DNA of 64,000 nucleotides from Frondihabitans sp. PAMC 28766 (GTDB lineage Bacteria > Actinomycetota > Actinomycetes > Actinomycetales > Microbacteriaceae), in the NCBI RefSeq assembly GCF_001577365.1, contig NZ_CP014513.1:62001-126000 (forward strand). Reading direction: 5' to 3'. Position numbers and translations under genes: made by a program. Positions within the stretch are counted from its first letter, which is position 1. Each line of letters begins with the position of its first letter. Below, piece by piece: positions 43,830 to 51,994 of this stretch. The notes under the pieces are model-generated. The model was not told where the DNA came from. It did not search any database and saw only the letters and a list, made by a program, of their open reading frames with translations.

Positions 43830-44734
43830 GACTCCACCGTGCTCTCGAGCGCCGCGCGAAGGAAGGCCGCGACCGACTCGAGCGCCGCATCGCCCTCCGT
43901 CAGGATCGCGGCGAACGCCTGGAAGACGTGCGGCGCGCCGGGCGTGACCTCGAGCCGCACGGCCACGTCGGCGATGGCGGCAGCGGCCGCGAGACGCAGC
44001 GAGTCGTCGAGCAGCACCTCGTTCGAGCCCGACTGGATCAGCACGGGCGGCAGGTCGTGCAGGTCGGCGAACACGGGGCTCAGCGTCGCCGTGCGGGGGT
44101 CGGCGTCGCCGATGTACTGCCCCGCGCGGAGGCGCAGCCCGGGCACCGAAACCGAGACGTCGACGTCGGCTTTCGACACGGCGGTCGAGCCCGACACGGT
44201 GAGGTCGGCCCACGGCGACAGGGCGACGGCGGCACGCGGCATCGGCAGGCCTCGCTCGCGAAGGGCGACGAGGGTGGCGAAGACGAGCCCGCCGCCGGCC
44301 GACTCCCCGACGAGAGCGATGTGCGCAGGATCCTGATGGCTCACGAGCGCCTCGTACGCCGCGACCGCATCGTCGAGAGCGGCCGGGTAGGGGTGTTCCG
44401 GTGCCAGCCGATAGTCGACGGTCACCACGCGCGCACCGCTGCGGCGGGCGATGTCGGAGGCCAGCCCCACCGAGCCGGCGGCGGAGCCCATCACGTAGGC
44501 CCCGCCGTGCAGGTAGAAGACCACGTCGTCCGACGAGGCGGAGGCGCCGTCGACGGTGACGTCGATCGCGGGCACGCCGCCGAGCACGATGTCGGTCGTG
44601 CGGACGTCGTCGGGGTTCGGGTGCCCGGTCAGCATCTCGGTGAAGATCGCGCGCTGCGAGTCGAGGTCGGCCTCGAAGTCGAGGGGGCCGGTGCGGAGCA
44701 TCTCGGCGAGGGTGTGGCGTTGTTCGGCGGTCAT
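43826..44734 (-). CDS. Alpha/beta hydrolase, hormone-sensitive-lipase family
   Basis: A 302-residue esterase. The HSL oxyanion motif HGGAY is in VVFYLHGGAYVMGSAAGSV; the nucleophile is in LVGESAGGGLVFA; the acid is in SGSNEVLLDDSLRLA; and the histidine is in TPGAPHVFQAF, so the triad is complete. I use ATG 44734, which has AAAGGA six bases upstream, rather than ATG 44749. It is coupled to the FAD oxidoreductase and is divergent from the Old Yellow Enzyme gene, across a promoter region with two direct repeats. Confidence 0.88.
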   Translation of the reverse strand: MTAEQRHTLAEMLRTGPLDFEADLDSQRAIFTEMLTGHPNPDDVRTTDIVLGGVPAIDVTVDGASASSDDVVFYLHGGAYVMGSAAGSVGLASDIARRSGARVVTVDYRLAPEHPYPAALDDAVAAYEALVSHQDPAHIALVGESAGGGLVFATLVALRERGLPMPRAAVALSPWADLTVSGSTAVSKADVDVSVSVPGLRLRAGQYIGDADPRTATLSPVFADLHDLPPVLIQSGSNEVLLDDSLRLAAAAAIADVAVRLEVTPGAPHVFQAFAAILTEGDAALESVAAFLRAALESTVES

Positions 44735-44767
44735 GGGGTGTCCTTTCATGAGGTCGTCGGCTCATCG

Positions 44768-44828
44768 TGTAGCCGACGACACGAATGTAGCGCGAAAACA
44801 TGTAGCCAGCAACACGTTGTGCTACTTT
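44768..44828. promoter_or_regulatory. Two direct repeats in a divergent promoter, with leaderless -10 box
   Basis: TGTAGCC-N2-C-N-ACACG-N2-TGT occurs at 44768 and again at 44801, exactly 33 bases (about three turns) apart, each also containing imperfect dyad symmetry. TACTTT at 44823-44828 ends six bases before the Old Yellow Enzyme ATG. The co-oriented MarR gene at 45932 is the likely binder. Confidence 0.6.
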
Positions 44829-44834
44829 CGAGTC

Positions 44835-45899
44835 ATGACTTCGATTTGGGACCCCATCATCGTCGGCCGCATGGCCCTCACGCACCGCCTCGCCCTCTCA
44901 CCCATGACCCGCAACCGGGCCGGCGCCGACGGCACGCCGCTGCCGATCGTCGCCGACTACTACGCCCAGCGCGCCTCGCTCGGCCTGCTCATCACCGAGG
45001 GCACACAGCCGTCCGCCGACGGCCAGGGCTACCTGACCACGCCCGGCATCTACACCGACGAGCACGTCGCCGGCTGGCGCACCGTGACCGACGCCGTCCA
45101 CGCGGCGGGTGGGCACGTGTTCATCCAGCTCATGCACGCGGGCCGCATGTCGCACCCCGACAACACCCCGCACCACCGCCAGCCGGTCGCCCCCTCGGCG
45201 ATCGCCCCCGACATGGACATGACGGCTCCGACCGGCAAGCAACCGGCTCCGGTGCCTCGCGCGCTCACCACCGACGAGGTGCACGCCACGGTCGCCGACT
45301 TCCGTCACGCCGCCGCCCAGGCGATCGCTGCAGGAGCCGACGGGGTCGAGATCCACGCCGCCAACGGCTATCTGCTGCAGCAGTTCCTCTCGTCGAACTC
45401 GAACACCCGCACCGACGAGTACGGCGGGTCGCTCGAGAACCGGATCCGCCTCACCCTCGAAGTCGCCGAGGCCGTCGTCGCCGAGATCGGCGCGGATCGG
45501 GTCGGCATCCGCATCTCGCCGGCCAACCACCTGGGCGGGATCGACGAGGGCTCGGAGAGCGTCGAGCTGTATCGGATCCTGGTCTCCCGCCTCGCCCCGC
45601 TGGGCCTCGCCTACCTCAACGTCTTCGACTTCACCCGCGACGAGGCCTTCCTCGCCTCGCTGCGCGACGAGTGGCCGACCGCGCTGCTGCTGATCCGCGC
45701 CGGGCGCACGCTCGACGAGCTCGGCCGCGACGTCGAGTCGGGCCTCGCCGACATCGCCCCGATCGGCATGGCGGCCCTCGCCAACCCCGACATCGTCGAG
45801 CGGCTGCGCGAGGGTGCGTCACTGAACACTCCCGACGTCTCGACCTTCTACACCGGCGGCGCCCGCGGCTTCACCGACTACCCGACGCTGGATTCGTGA
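44835..45899 (+). CDS. Old Yellow Enzyme family NADH:flavin oxidoreductase
   Basis: A 354-residue FMN-dependent ene-reductase. Typical blocks are RLALSPMTRNRAGADGTPLP, LLITEGTQPSADGQGYL, FIQLMHAGRMSHP, GVEIHAANGYLLQQFLSSNS (the His/Asn substrate pair is HAAN), TDEYGGSLENRIR, RVGIRISPANHLGG and PIGMAALANPD. These enzymes reduce activated C=C bonds or nitro groups with NAD(P)H. The ATG at 44835 fits the TACTTT box. A MarR gene follows by 32 bases, and an esterase-oxidase operon is divergent, so all may belong to one xenobiotic-handling regulon (inference). Confidence 0.93.
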   Translation: MTSIWDPIIVGRMALTHRLALSPMTRNRAGADGTPLPIVADYYAQRASLGLLITEGTQPSADGQGYLTTPGIYTDEHVAGWRTVTDAVHAAGGHVFIQLMHAGRMSHPDNTPHHRQPVAPSAIAPDMDMTAPTGKQPAPVPRALTTDEVHATVADFRHAAAQAIAAGADGVEIHAANGYLLQQFLSSNSNTRTDEYGGSLENRIRLTLEVAEAVVAEIGADRVGIRISPANHLGGIDEGSESVELYRILVSRLAPLGLAYLNVFDFTRDEAFLASLRDEWPTALLLIRAGRTLDELGRDVESGLADIAPIGMAALANPDIVERLREGASLNTPDVSTFYTGGARGFTDYPTLDS

Positions 45900-45931
45900 T
45901 CAACCTCGGCGATGTGGGCGACACTGGTGGC

Positions 45932-46426
45932 ATGACCGACGAGAGGCACCCACCCGCGGCCGAGACGGGGACGCTGCAGCGCGACTTCCCGATGAGCTAC
46001 GCGATCTTCGCGATGGCGCGGGTGCACAAGGCGATGGCGGCGTCGGCGCTGGCCGAGATCGGCCTGTTCCCCAACCAGGACGTCATGATCGTGCAACTGG
46101 CGGCCAGCGACGGCCTCTCGCAGAAGACGCTTGCGTCGACCCTGCGGGTCAGCCACGTCACCGTGGTCAAGATGGTCGCGCGCATGGAGAAGGCCGGGCT
46201 GGTCTCGCGCCGCACCTCGGAGAACGACCGCAGGATCACATTGGTCTCGCTGACCGACGCGGGTCGCGCCCTGCACGACCAGGTCCTCGACATCTGGCGG
46301 GACCTCGAAGAGGTGACGACCCGGCACCTCAGCGCCGACGACCGGCAGGCGTTCCTCGACGCGGCCTCCCACATCCGCCCCGCGCTCGAGGCGGCCGCCG
46401 ACCCCACCGCCGTTCAGCCCGCCTGA
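45932..46426 (+). CDS. MarR family transcriptional regulator
   Basis: A 164-residue regulator. The winged helix is GLSQKTLASTLRVSHVTVVK, then MVARMEKAGLVSRRTSENDR and RRITLVSLTDAGRALHDQV, the MarR pattern. An N-terminal extension of about 20 residues precedes the first helix. It is downstream of the Old Yellow Enzyme gene by 32 bases and probably in its transcript, and is the candidate repressor acting at the repeats near 44768-44823. Confidence 0.88.
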   Translation: MTDERHPPAAETGTLQRDFPMSYAIFAMARVHKAMAASALAEIGLFPNQDVMIVQLAASDGLSQKTLASTLRVSHVTVVKMVARMEKAGLVSRRTSENDRRITLVSLTDAGRALHDQVLDIWRDLEEVTTRHLSADDRQAFLDAASHIRPALEAAADPTAVQPA

Positions 46427-46463
46427 CGAGCTGAGCGCTGCGCCCCCAGCCGCGAGCCTGACT

Positions 46464-46527
46464 AGACCCTCGCCGGCGGCGTACGCGCAATGCCTAGGCA
46501 TTGCGCCGTTGCCGCCGGCGAGGGTCT
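46464..46527. terminator. 64-bp bipartite palindrome between convergent genes
   Basis: Outer arms of 17 bases (AGACCCTCGCCGGCGGC and its complement), a 4-base bulge on each side, and an inner 22-base perfect palindrome (GCGCAATGCCTAGGCATTGCGC, given here as two 11-base halves). It separates the MarR and MFS stop codons. The 17-base stretch TAGACCCTCGCCGGCGG recurs at 60328. Confidence 0.7.
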
Positions 46528-46592
46528 GAGCCATCCGCGAGGGCTTGCACCGCTCGCGAGGGCACCGAGCGCGACGGCACCGAGCGCGACGG

Positions 46593-48071
46593 CTACGCGG
46601 CGACCGCGGCCGCCTCCGCACGGCGAGCGCGACGCACCGCGGCGATCCGCACGAAACTGATCACGGCCGCGATCGCCGCCCCGGCCACAGCGACGTACAG
46701 CACGGCACTCGCAGCATGCGCCTGCGACGCGAGCGAAGCGGTCGACGCCCCGGTCAGCACGAGGGCCATGCTGACCGCACCGGCGCCGGCCGACTGCGAC
46801 AGCGTGCGGTTGATGTTGAGCATGCCCGCGGCCGAACCCGACAGGCGTGCCGGGGCCGACGACATCATGTCGCGGTTGTTCGGCGACTGGAAGATCGCGA
46901 AGCCGAGGCCGGTCAGCGCCGTGCAGGCGAGCACCTGCCACACCGGCGGCGAGCCGCCGAGCAGCGCCAGCGTGAGCATGCCGACGGTGAAGACAGAGAG
47001 CCCGACGGCGGCGAGCACGGCGGGCGAGTGCGAGTCGGCGAGCCGCCCCGAGATCGGTGCGACGATCACGATGATCAGCGGCCACGGCGTGAACAGCAGT
47101 GCCGACTCGAGCGGCGACGCGTGATACGCCGTCTGGAAGAGGAAGGGCAGCGCGACGAACGCGACCCCCTGGCCGAAGAACGACCAGAACGCGGCGAGCA
47201 GCGCGAGGAGGAAGCGCCCCGTGAACATCGCGGGCGGCAGCACCGGCACCGGCGACCGGTGCTCGCGTCGCACGAAGAGCCAGCCGAGCACGCCGCAGAG
47301 CACGAGCAGGCCGACGGCCATCCAGAGGCTGTTGCGGTCGGCGAGCTGGTGCACCCCGAGGAGGAAGCCGGCGACCGTGAAGCCTGCCAGCACCGAGCCG
47401 ACGAGGTCCATCGAGCCGCGGACGTTGACGGTCGCCGCCGCCGCCTTCGTGCGGCCGGGCAGGCCGCCGAGCACGAGCAGCGACGCCAGGATGCCGAGAG
47501 GCACGTTGATGAGAAAAAGCCACGGCCATGTCAGGTTGGCCAGGATGACGCCGCCGAGGGTCGGCCCCGCGCAGGTGCCGAGCGCGACGATCATGGCGTT
47601 CAGCCCGAGGACGAAGCCGAGGCGCGACGCGGGGAAGATCTGCCGGTAGGTCGGGATCACGACCGCGAAGACGAGGGCCGCCGCGGCGCCCTGCAGGATG
47701 CGACTGGCCACCAGAGTTCCGAGCGTCGGTGAGAGCGCGCACAGCAGCGACGCCAGGGTGAAGATCGGCGTGCCGATGAGGAACTGGCGCTTCCGCCCGA
47801 TCTTCGTGGCCAGGCCGATCGCGAGCGGCAGGCAGCACGAGACGGCGAGGAGGAAGGCGGTGGCGACCCACACGGTGTCGGATGCTTCGACGTGCAGGTC
47901 GTGCGAGAGCTGCGGCAGCGCCACATTGACGATCGACGAGTCGATGTTGGTCATCAGCATCGACAGCAGCAGCCCGGCGAGCGCCGCGTTGCGGCGGAAG
48001 GGGGTGATGTCGAACACGCCGGCCCCCGTGGCGGGCTGTGTCGGAAGGGTGATCTCGCTGGTGCCGGGCAC
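46593..48071 (-). CDS. MFS drug/proton antiporter (DHA2, 14-TM family)
   Basis: A 492-residue membrane transporter. The DHA2 motifs are present: SMLMTNIDSSIVNVALPQLS in helix 1, LGLATKIGRKRQFLIG (motif A, loop 2-3), and MIVALGTCAGPTLGGVIL (motif C). About 14 hydrophobic segments are seen. Such proteins export cationic drugs and antibiotics. The start is GTG 48071, with GAGAGG five bases upstream, and its first base overlaps the LacI stop codon (TAGTG), so the pump is co-transcribed with the LacI regulator. Confidence 0.88.
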   Translation of the reverse strand: MPGTSEITLPTQPATGAGVFDITPFRRNAALAGLLLSMLMTNIDSSIVNVALPQLSHDLHVEASDTVWVATAFLLAVSCCLPLAIGLATKIGRKRQFLIGTPIFTLASLLCALSPTLGTLVASRILQGAAAALVFAVVIPTYRQIFPASRLGFVLGLNAMIVALGTCAGPTLGGVILANLTWPWLFLINVPLGILASLLVLGGLPGRTKAAAATVNVRGSMDLVGSVLAGFTVAGFLLGVHQLADRNSLWMAVGLLVLCGVLGWLFVRREHRSPVPVLPPAMFTGRFLLALLAAFWSFFGQGVAFVALPFLFQTAYHASPLESALLFTPWPLIIVIVAPISGRLADSHSPAVLAAVGLSVFTVGMLTLALLGGSPPVWQVLACTALTGLGFAIFQSPNNRDMMSSAPARLSGSAAGMLNINRTLSQSAGAGAVSMALVLTGASTASLASQAHAASAVLYVAVAGAAIAAVISFVRIAAVRRARRAEAAAVAA

Positions 48072-49156
48072 TAGAGCCTCTCGGGTGCTGCTGATGGGGT
48101 GCTGACGGATGCGGGCACGAGGGTGCGCACGCTGCTGCGCTCGACGAGGTCGGCCGCGACCTCGACGTGACGGGGCAGGGCCGGGGCGGTGCCCTGCATC
48201 CTGCTCAGGAGGATCTCGATCGAGTGCAGCGCGATGAGGTCGGTCGGCTGGCGCACCGAAGTGAGGGGTGGCTCGATGAGCTCCATCCACGGGGTGTCGT
48301 CGAAGGCGATGACCGACAGGTCGTCGGGCAAGCGCACGCCCATCGCGCGGAGCCTGAGCAGGACACCTTGCACCTGCGCGGAGTTCGCGACGACGAAGGC
48401 CGTCGGCGGGTCGGCGAGGGCCAGGATCGCCGCGGCGGCCTCCGCGCCCCCGTGCCCGAGGAAGGGCACGTGCCGGTGCAGCGCCGGGTCGTCGGCGAGG
48501 CCGGCCGACTCGAGGGCCTCGCGGTAGCCGGCCAGACGCAGGTGGCCGGTCGAGGTCTGGGCGGGGCCGGAGACGAAGCCGATGCGGCGGTGTCCGCGCT
48601 CGATGAGGTGAGTCGTCGCGATCCTGGCCGCCTCGGCGTTGCGGATGCTGACGCTGTCGATGTCGGCGACCGTCTCGACCGAGCGGCTCGCGAAGACGAC
48701 CTGCACGTCGCGGTCGCGGAGGGCCTGCCACGCGTCGGCGTTCTCACCGGTCGGCACGGCGATGACGCCGCCGACCGATCGGTCGAGCAGCGAGGTGACG
48801 AGCTCGCGCTCGAGATAGGGGTCTTCTTGCGTCGTCATCATGACGACCTGCACGCCGCGGGCACGCGCCTCCCAGACGATGCGGTCGGCGAGGCGGGCGA
48901 AGAGCGGGTTGGTGAGGTCGGGCACGACGAAGGCGACCGAGAGCGCGGTGGCGCGGTTGAGGTCGCGGGCGGCGGCACGGGGTCGATACGACAGGGCCTC
49001 CATGGTGGCGACGACGCGCTGCCGGGTCTCGGGGGCGACCGGGCCGGAGCCGTCGTTGAGCACCCGCGAGACGACGGAGACCGAGACGCCGGCCTCTCGC
49101 GCGACGTCTTTGATCGTCGCGGGGCGGGCGCCGGGAGGGCGGCTGGAGGTGGTCAC
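48071..49156 (-). CDS. LacI family transcriptional regulator
   Basis: A 361-residue repressor. The DNA-binding headpiece is PATIKDVAREAGVSVSVVSR followed by VLNDGSGPVAPETRQRVV, and the hinge helix is SYRPRAAARDLNR. The periplasmic-binding-protein-like core has IGFVSGPAQTSTGHLRLAGY and VIAFDDTPWMELIEPPLTSV. The start is GTG 49156, just before TTSSRPPGARPATIKDV; the longer frame is shadow. It forms an operon with the MFS pump, and a LacI-type operator lies 20 bases upstream, in the divergent promoter with the SDR gene. Confidence 0.9.
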   Translation of the reverse strand: MTTSSRPPGARPATIKDVAREAGVSVSVVSRVLNDGSGPVAPETRQRVVATMEALSYRPRAAARDLNRATALSVAFVVPDLTNPLFARLADRIVWEARARGVQVVMMTTQEDPYLERELVTSLLDRSVGGVIAVPTGENADAWQALRDRDVQVVFASRSVETVADIDSVSIRNAEAARIATTHLIERGHRRIGFVSGPAQTSTGHLRLAGYREALESAGLADDPALHRHVPFLGHGGAEAAAAILALADPPTAFVVANSAQVQGVLLRLRAMGVRLPDDLSVIAFDDTPWMELIEPPLTSVRQPTDLIALHSIEILLSRMQGTAPALPRHVEVAADLVERSSVRTLVPASVSTPSAAPERL

Positions 49157-49165
49157 GTCGACGAT

Positions 49166-49189
49166 GGTACCAAAGTGGTACCGGTTCCA
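49166..49189. promoter_or_regulatory. LacI-type operator(s) between LacI and SDR genes
   Basis: TGGTACC-GGTTCCA (49176-49189) is a CpG-centred palindrome with one mismatched pair, the classical LacI-family form. It overlaps a second perfect repeat, GGTACCA-AAG-TGGTACC (49166-49182). Both lie just upstream of the LacI GTG. Confidence 0.75.
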
Positions 49190-49256
49190 CACATCCCCAC
49201 AGGCGGAGGCGTCTACCGTGGGCGCCGTCTTGTTCCACCGCTCGGAAGGAATCACC

Positions 49257-49922
49257 ATGACCACCATCGCCATCGTGGGCGCAGGCTCTGGCCTCGGCCT
49301 CGCCGTCGCCCGCCGCTTCGGGCGCGAGGGCTTCTCCGTCGCCCTGATCTCGCGCAACCAGGCTCGTCTCGACGACCTCGCCGCCACCCTCGAAGCCGAA
49401 GGCATCACGGCTGCCGGCTTCACCGCGAACGTGCGCGACACCGACTCCCTGCGGACCGCTCTCGAGACCGCGTCCGAGCAGCTCGGCCTCGTCGAGGTGC
49501 TGCAGTACAGCCCGCTGCCCGCCAAGGAGTTCATGCGCCCCGTGCTCGAGACGGTCGCCGCCGACCTGGTCGGGCCGATCGAGTTCTCGGTCTACGGGCC
49601 GGTGACGGCCGCGCGCCAGGTGCTGCCGGGCATGCGCTCTCTCGGCCGCGGCACGATGGTGTTCGTCAACGGAGCCAGCGCCGTGCGCCCGCGCGACCGC
49701 GTGACCGGCACGTCGATCGCGTTCGCCGGCGAGAGCGCCTACGCCGAGCTGCTGCACGAGGCGGTCGCCCCCGAGAACGTGCACGTCGCCCAGCTGATCA
49801 TCCCCCGCGGCATCGGCGGCGGCGAGCCCTCGCACGAGCCCACCACCATCGCCGACAGGATCTGGGGCATCCACGCCGACCGCGGTGACTTCCGCACCTT
49901 CGTGGCGCCGCTCGACCTCTGA
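49257..49922 (+). CDS. Short-chain dehydrogenase-like protein
   Basis: A 221-residue Rossmann-fold protein. The cofactor motif is IAIVGAGSGLGLAVARRFGR, with the Arg/Asn pair (LISRNQARL) that favours NADPH. The region of the catalytic triad has Ser in VFVNGASAVRP and Tyr in GESAYAELLHEAV, but the usual Lys four residues after the Tyr is a Leu, so it is an atypical SDR and its activity is uncertain. GGAAGGA lies six bases before the ATG. It is divergent from the LacI-MFS operon and may be controlled by the same repressor. Confidence 0.82.
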   Translation: MTTIAIVGAGSGLGLAVARRFGREGFSVALISRNQARLDDLAATLEAEGITAAGFTANVRDTDSLRTALETASEQLGLVEVLQYSPLPAKEFMRPVLETVAADLVGPIEFSVYGPVTAARQVLPGMRSLGRGTMVFVNGASAVRPRDRVTGTSIAFAGESAYAELLHEAVAPENVHVAQLIIPRGIGGGEPSHEPTTIADRIWGIHADRGDFRTFVAPLDL

Positions 49923-49924
49923 CT

Positions 49925-49994
49925 GCGACACCCGACCTTTCGGCCGAGGTCCCAGCGCCGCGGCGCTGGGACCTCGGCCGATTTCCGGGGTCCC
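49925..49994. repeat. Dispersed palindromic element, copy 3 (40-bp perfect core)
   Basis: Bases 49941-49980 (CGGCCGAGGTCCCAGCGCCG and its exact reverse complement) are a perfect palindrome. The flanks (CGACACCCG...TTCCGGGGTCCC) match copies 1 and 2. It lies between two co-oriented genes, the SDR and the peroxidase. Confidence 0.8.
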
Positions 49995-50067
49995 ACCGGC
50001 AAGCGGGTCGCCTGCGAGGGGCCCCGCCGCACTGGCGCACCGCCCGCAGGCACGGCACGATGGGGTC

Positions 50068-51185
50068 GTGCACTCATTGGCCTCCGGCGACCGGACCCCG
50101 ATCGCGACGCAGTCGATCGACGCGCCGCTGTCACGGTCGGCGATCTTCCTCGTTCTGAGCATCGCACCGGGGCAGGTTGCACTCGAGGCCGTCCGCGACG
50201 GGCTCTCGGGGTATCCGACCTGGTCAAGACCGTGTCGTTCCGCGATCTCGGCGGGCACCTCTCGTGCGTCGTCGGCATCGGGCCTCAGGCGTGGGACGCC
50301 CTCAACCCCGACGCCCGCCCGGCCGAACTGCATCCCTTCCCCGTGCTGAGCGGGGCCCGGCACACGGCGGTGTCGACGCCCGGCGACCTCCTCTTCCACA
50401 TTCGCGCCGAGCGCGAAGACCTCTGCTTCGAGTTCGAGCGCCTCCTGCTCGACTCCCTCGGCGACGCCGTCACGGTGGTCGACGAGGTGCGCGGCTTCCG
50501 CTACTTCGACACCCGCGACCTGCTCGGCTTCGTCGACGGCACAGCGAACCCTGTCGGCGACGACGTCCTCACGAGCGCGGTGATCGACGGAGACGACGAC
50601 CCCGTGTTCGCCGGCGGCAGCTTCGTGGTGGTGCAGAAATACCTCCATGACGTCGCCGCGTGGAACACCCTCACGACCGAGCAGCAGGAGGCGATCATCG
50701 GCCGCTCGAAGCTCGACAACGTCGAGCGCGACAGCGACGCCGAGCCGTACCCGTCGCACAAGTCGCTCGCGACGATCACCGACGAGACCGGCCGAGAGTT
50801 CGACATCCTGCGCGACAACATGCCGTTCGGCCGCCCGGGCCAGGGCGAGTTCGGCACCTACTTCATCGGCTACGCCGCGCGCCTCTGGGTCGTCGAGCGG
50901 ATGCTCGAGCGCATGTTCGTCGGCGACGAGCAGGGCCGCTACGACAAGATCCTCGACTTCTCGACGGCCGTCACCGGCACGACCTTCTTCGTGCCGCCGC
51001 TCGAGATGCTCGAGAGTCTGGGCGAGATCGACGACTCGGGCGAGGCCGACGACGAGGCGACCTCTGTCGACATCACCCCGAGCAGCACCGGCACCCCCAC
51101 GACGACCACAGGATCCGACGGCTCACTCGGCCTCGGATCCCTCCGACGACCGACACCGGCGTCGTCCTCCGAAAGGACATCATGA
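50068..51185 (+). pseudogene. DyP-type peroxidase, encapsulin cargo, single-base frameshift
   Basis: A heme peroxidase of about 372 residues when repaired. The N-terminal frame gives QSIDAPLSRSAIFLVLSIAP and RDGLSGYP; it breaks at 50215-50217, where one base is missing (YPD-LVKTV). The second frame continues SFRDLGGHLSCVVGIG, the distal-site motif GFVDGTANP (GXXDG), YPSHKSL with the probable proximal histidine, RDNMPFGRPGQGEFGTYFIG and FFVPPLEMLESL. Near the C-terminus, after a Thr-rich linker, DGSLGLGSLRR is the cargo-loading peptide; eleven further residues follow. As written, translation from GTG 50068 would stop early, while an internal GTG (50232) opens the rest. Its stop overlaps the encapsulin ATG. 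Confidence 0.92.
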
Positions 51186-51994
51186 TGGACCACCTGCTCC
51201 GCTCCCACGCCCCGATCACCGACCTGGCCTGGAAGGCCCTCGACGAGGAGGCCTCCGCCCGGCTCGCGCCCGCGCTCGGCGCACGCAAGCTCGTCGACTT
51301 CACCGGCCCGCTCGGCTGGGAGCACTCCGCGACCAACCTCGGCCGCGTCGGTGCGGTCGTCGCGGCACCGACCGAGGGCGTCATCGCCCGGTCGCGCGTC
51401 GTCCAGCCGCTCATCGAGGTTCGCGCCGACTTCCGCATGTCGCTCGACGAGCTGCTGACCGCGTCGCGCGGCGCCAGCGACCTCGACTTCTCGGCCCTCG
51501 ACCACGCCGCCGAGCACTTGGCCGAGACCGAGAACGCCGCCGTCCTCGCCGGCTGGGCGCAGGCAGGCATCGTCGGGGTCTCGGAGGCGAGCCCTCATGA
51601 TCCTGTCGTCGTCGACGGCTCCCCGGCCAGCTACGCGGCGGGCGTCGCCGAGGCCGTGGCGACTCTCAAGCGCAACGGCATCGGCGGCCCGTACGCCCTC
51701 GCCGTCGGCCCGCTCGACTGGGTTCGCGTGATCGAGTCGAGCGAGCACGGCGGCTATCCGCTCGAACGGCACCTCTCGAGCGTGCTCGGCGGCCCGATCG
51801 AGTGGTCGCCCGGCTTCTCGAGCGGCATCGTGCTGAGCCTCCGGGGCGGCGACTTCCTGTTCGAGTCGGGTCAGGACGTCTCGCTGGGCTTCGCCTCGGC
51901 CGACGACACCTCGGTGAACCTCTACCTCGAAGAGTCGTTCAGCTTCCGTGTCGTGACCCCTGAGGCGGCGATCGCGCTCTCCGTCGCCGCGTGA
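51182..51994 (+). CDS. Encapsulin nanocompartment shell protein (family 1)
   Basis: A 270-residue HK97-fold capsid-like protein. It starts MMDHLLRSHAPITDLAWKAL and contains LAPALGARKLVDFTGPLGWE, QPLIEVRADFRMSLDELLTA, GGPYALAVGPLDWVRVIESS and the E-loop/A-domain end SLRGGDFLFESGQDVSLGFA, all diagnostic of family 1 encapsulins. Sixty copies normally form a 24-nm T=1 shell that encloses the tagged peroxidase. ATG 51182 overlaps the peroxidase stop (ATGA); ATG 51185 has better spacing from AAAGGA. The peroxidase just upstream carries the matching loading peptide, so shell and cargo are one operon. Likely role: protection against oxidative stress. Confidence 0.96.
   Translation: MMDHLLRSHAPITDLAWKALDEEASARLAPALGARKLVDFTGPLGWEHSATNLGRVGAVVAAPTEGVIARSRVVQPLIEVRADFRMSLDELLTASRGASDLDFSALDHAAEHLAETENAAVLAGWAQAGIVGVSEASPHDPVVVDGSPASYAAGVAEAVATLKRNGIGGPYALAVGPLDWVRVIESSEHGGYPLERHLSSVLGGPIEWSPGFSSGIVLSLRGGDFLFESGQDVSLGFASADDTSVNLYLEESFSFRVVTPEAAIALSVAA

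Noticed and set aside
48744..50759. A 671-codon minus-strand frame across the SDR and peroxidase genes
   Set aside because: It spans two well-supported + strand genes and their intergenic palindrome, with no domain.
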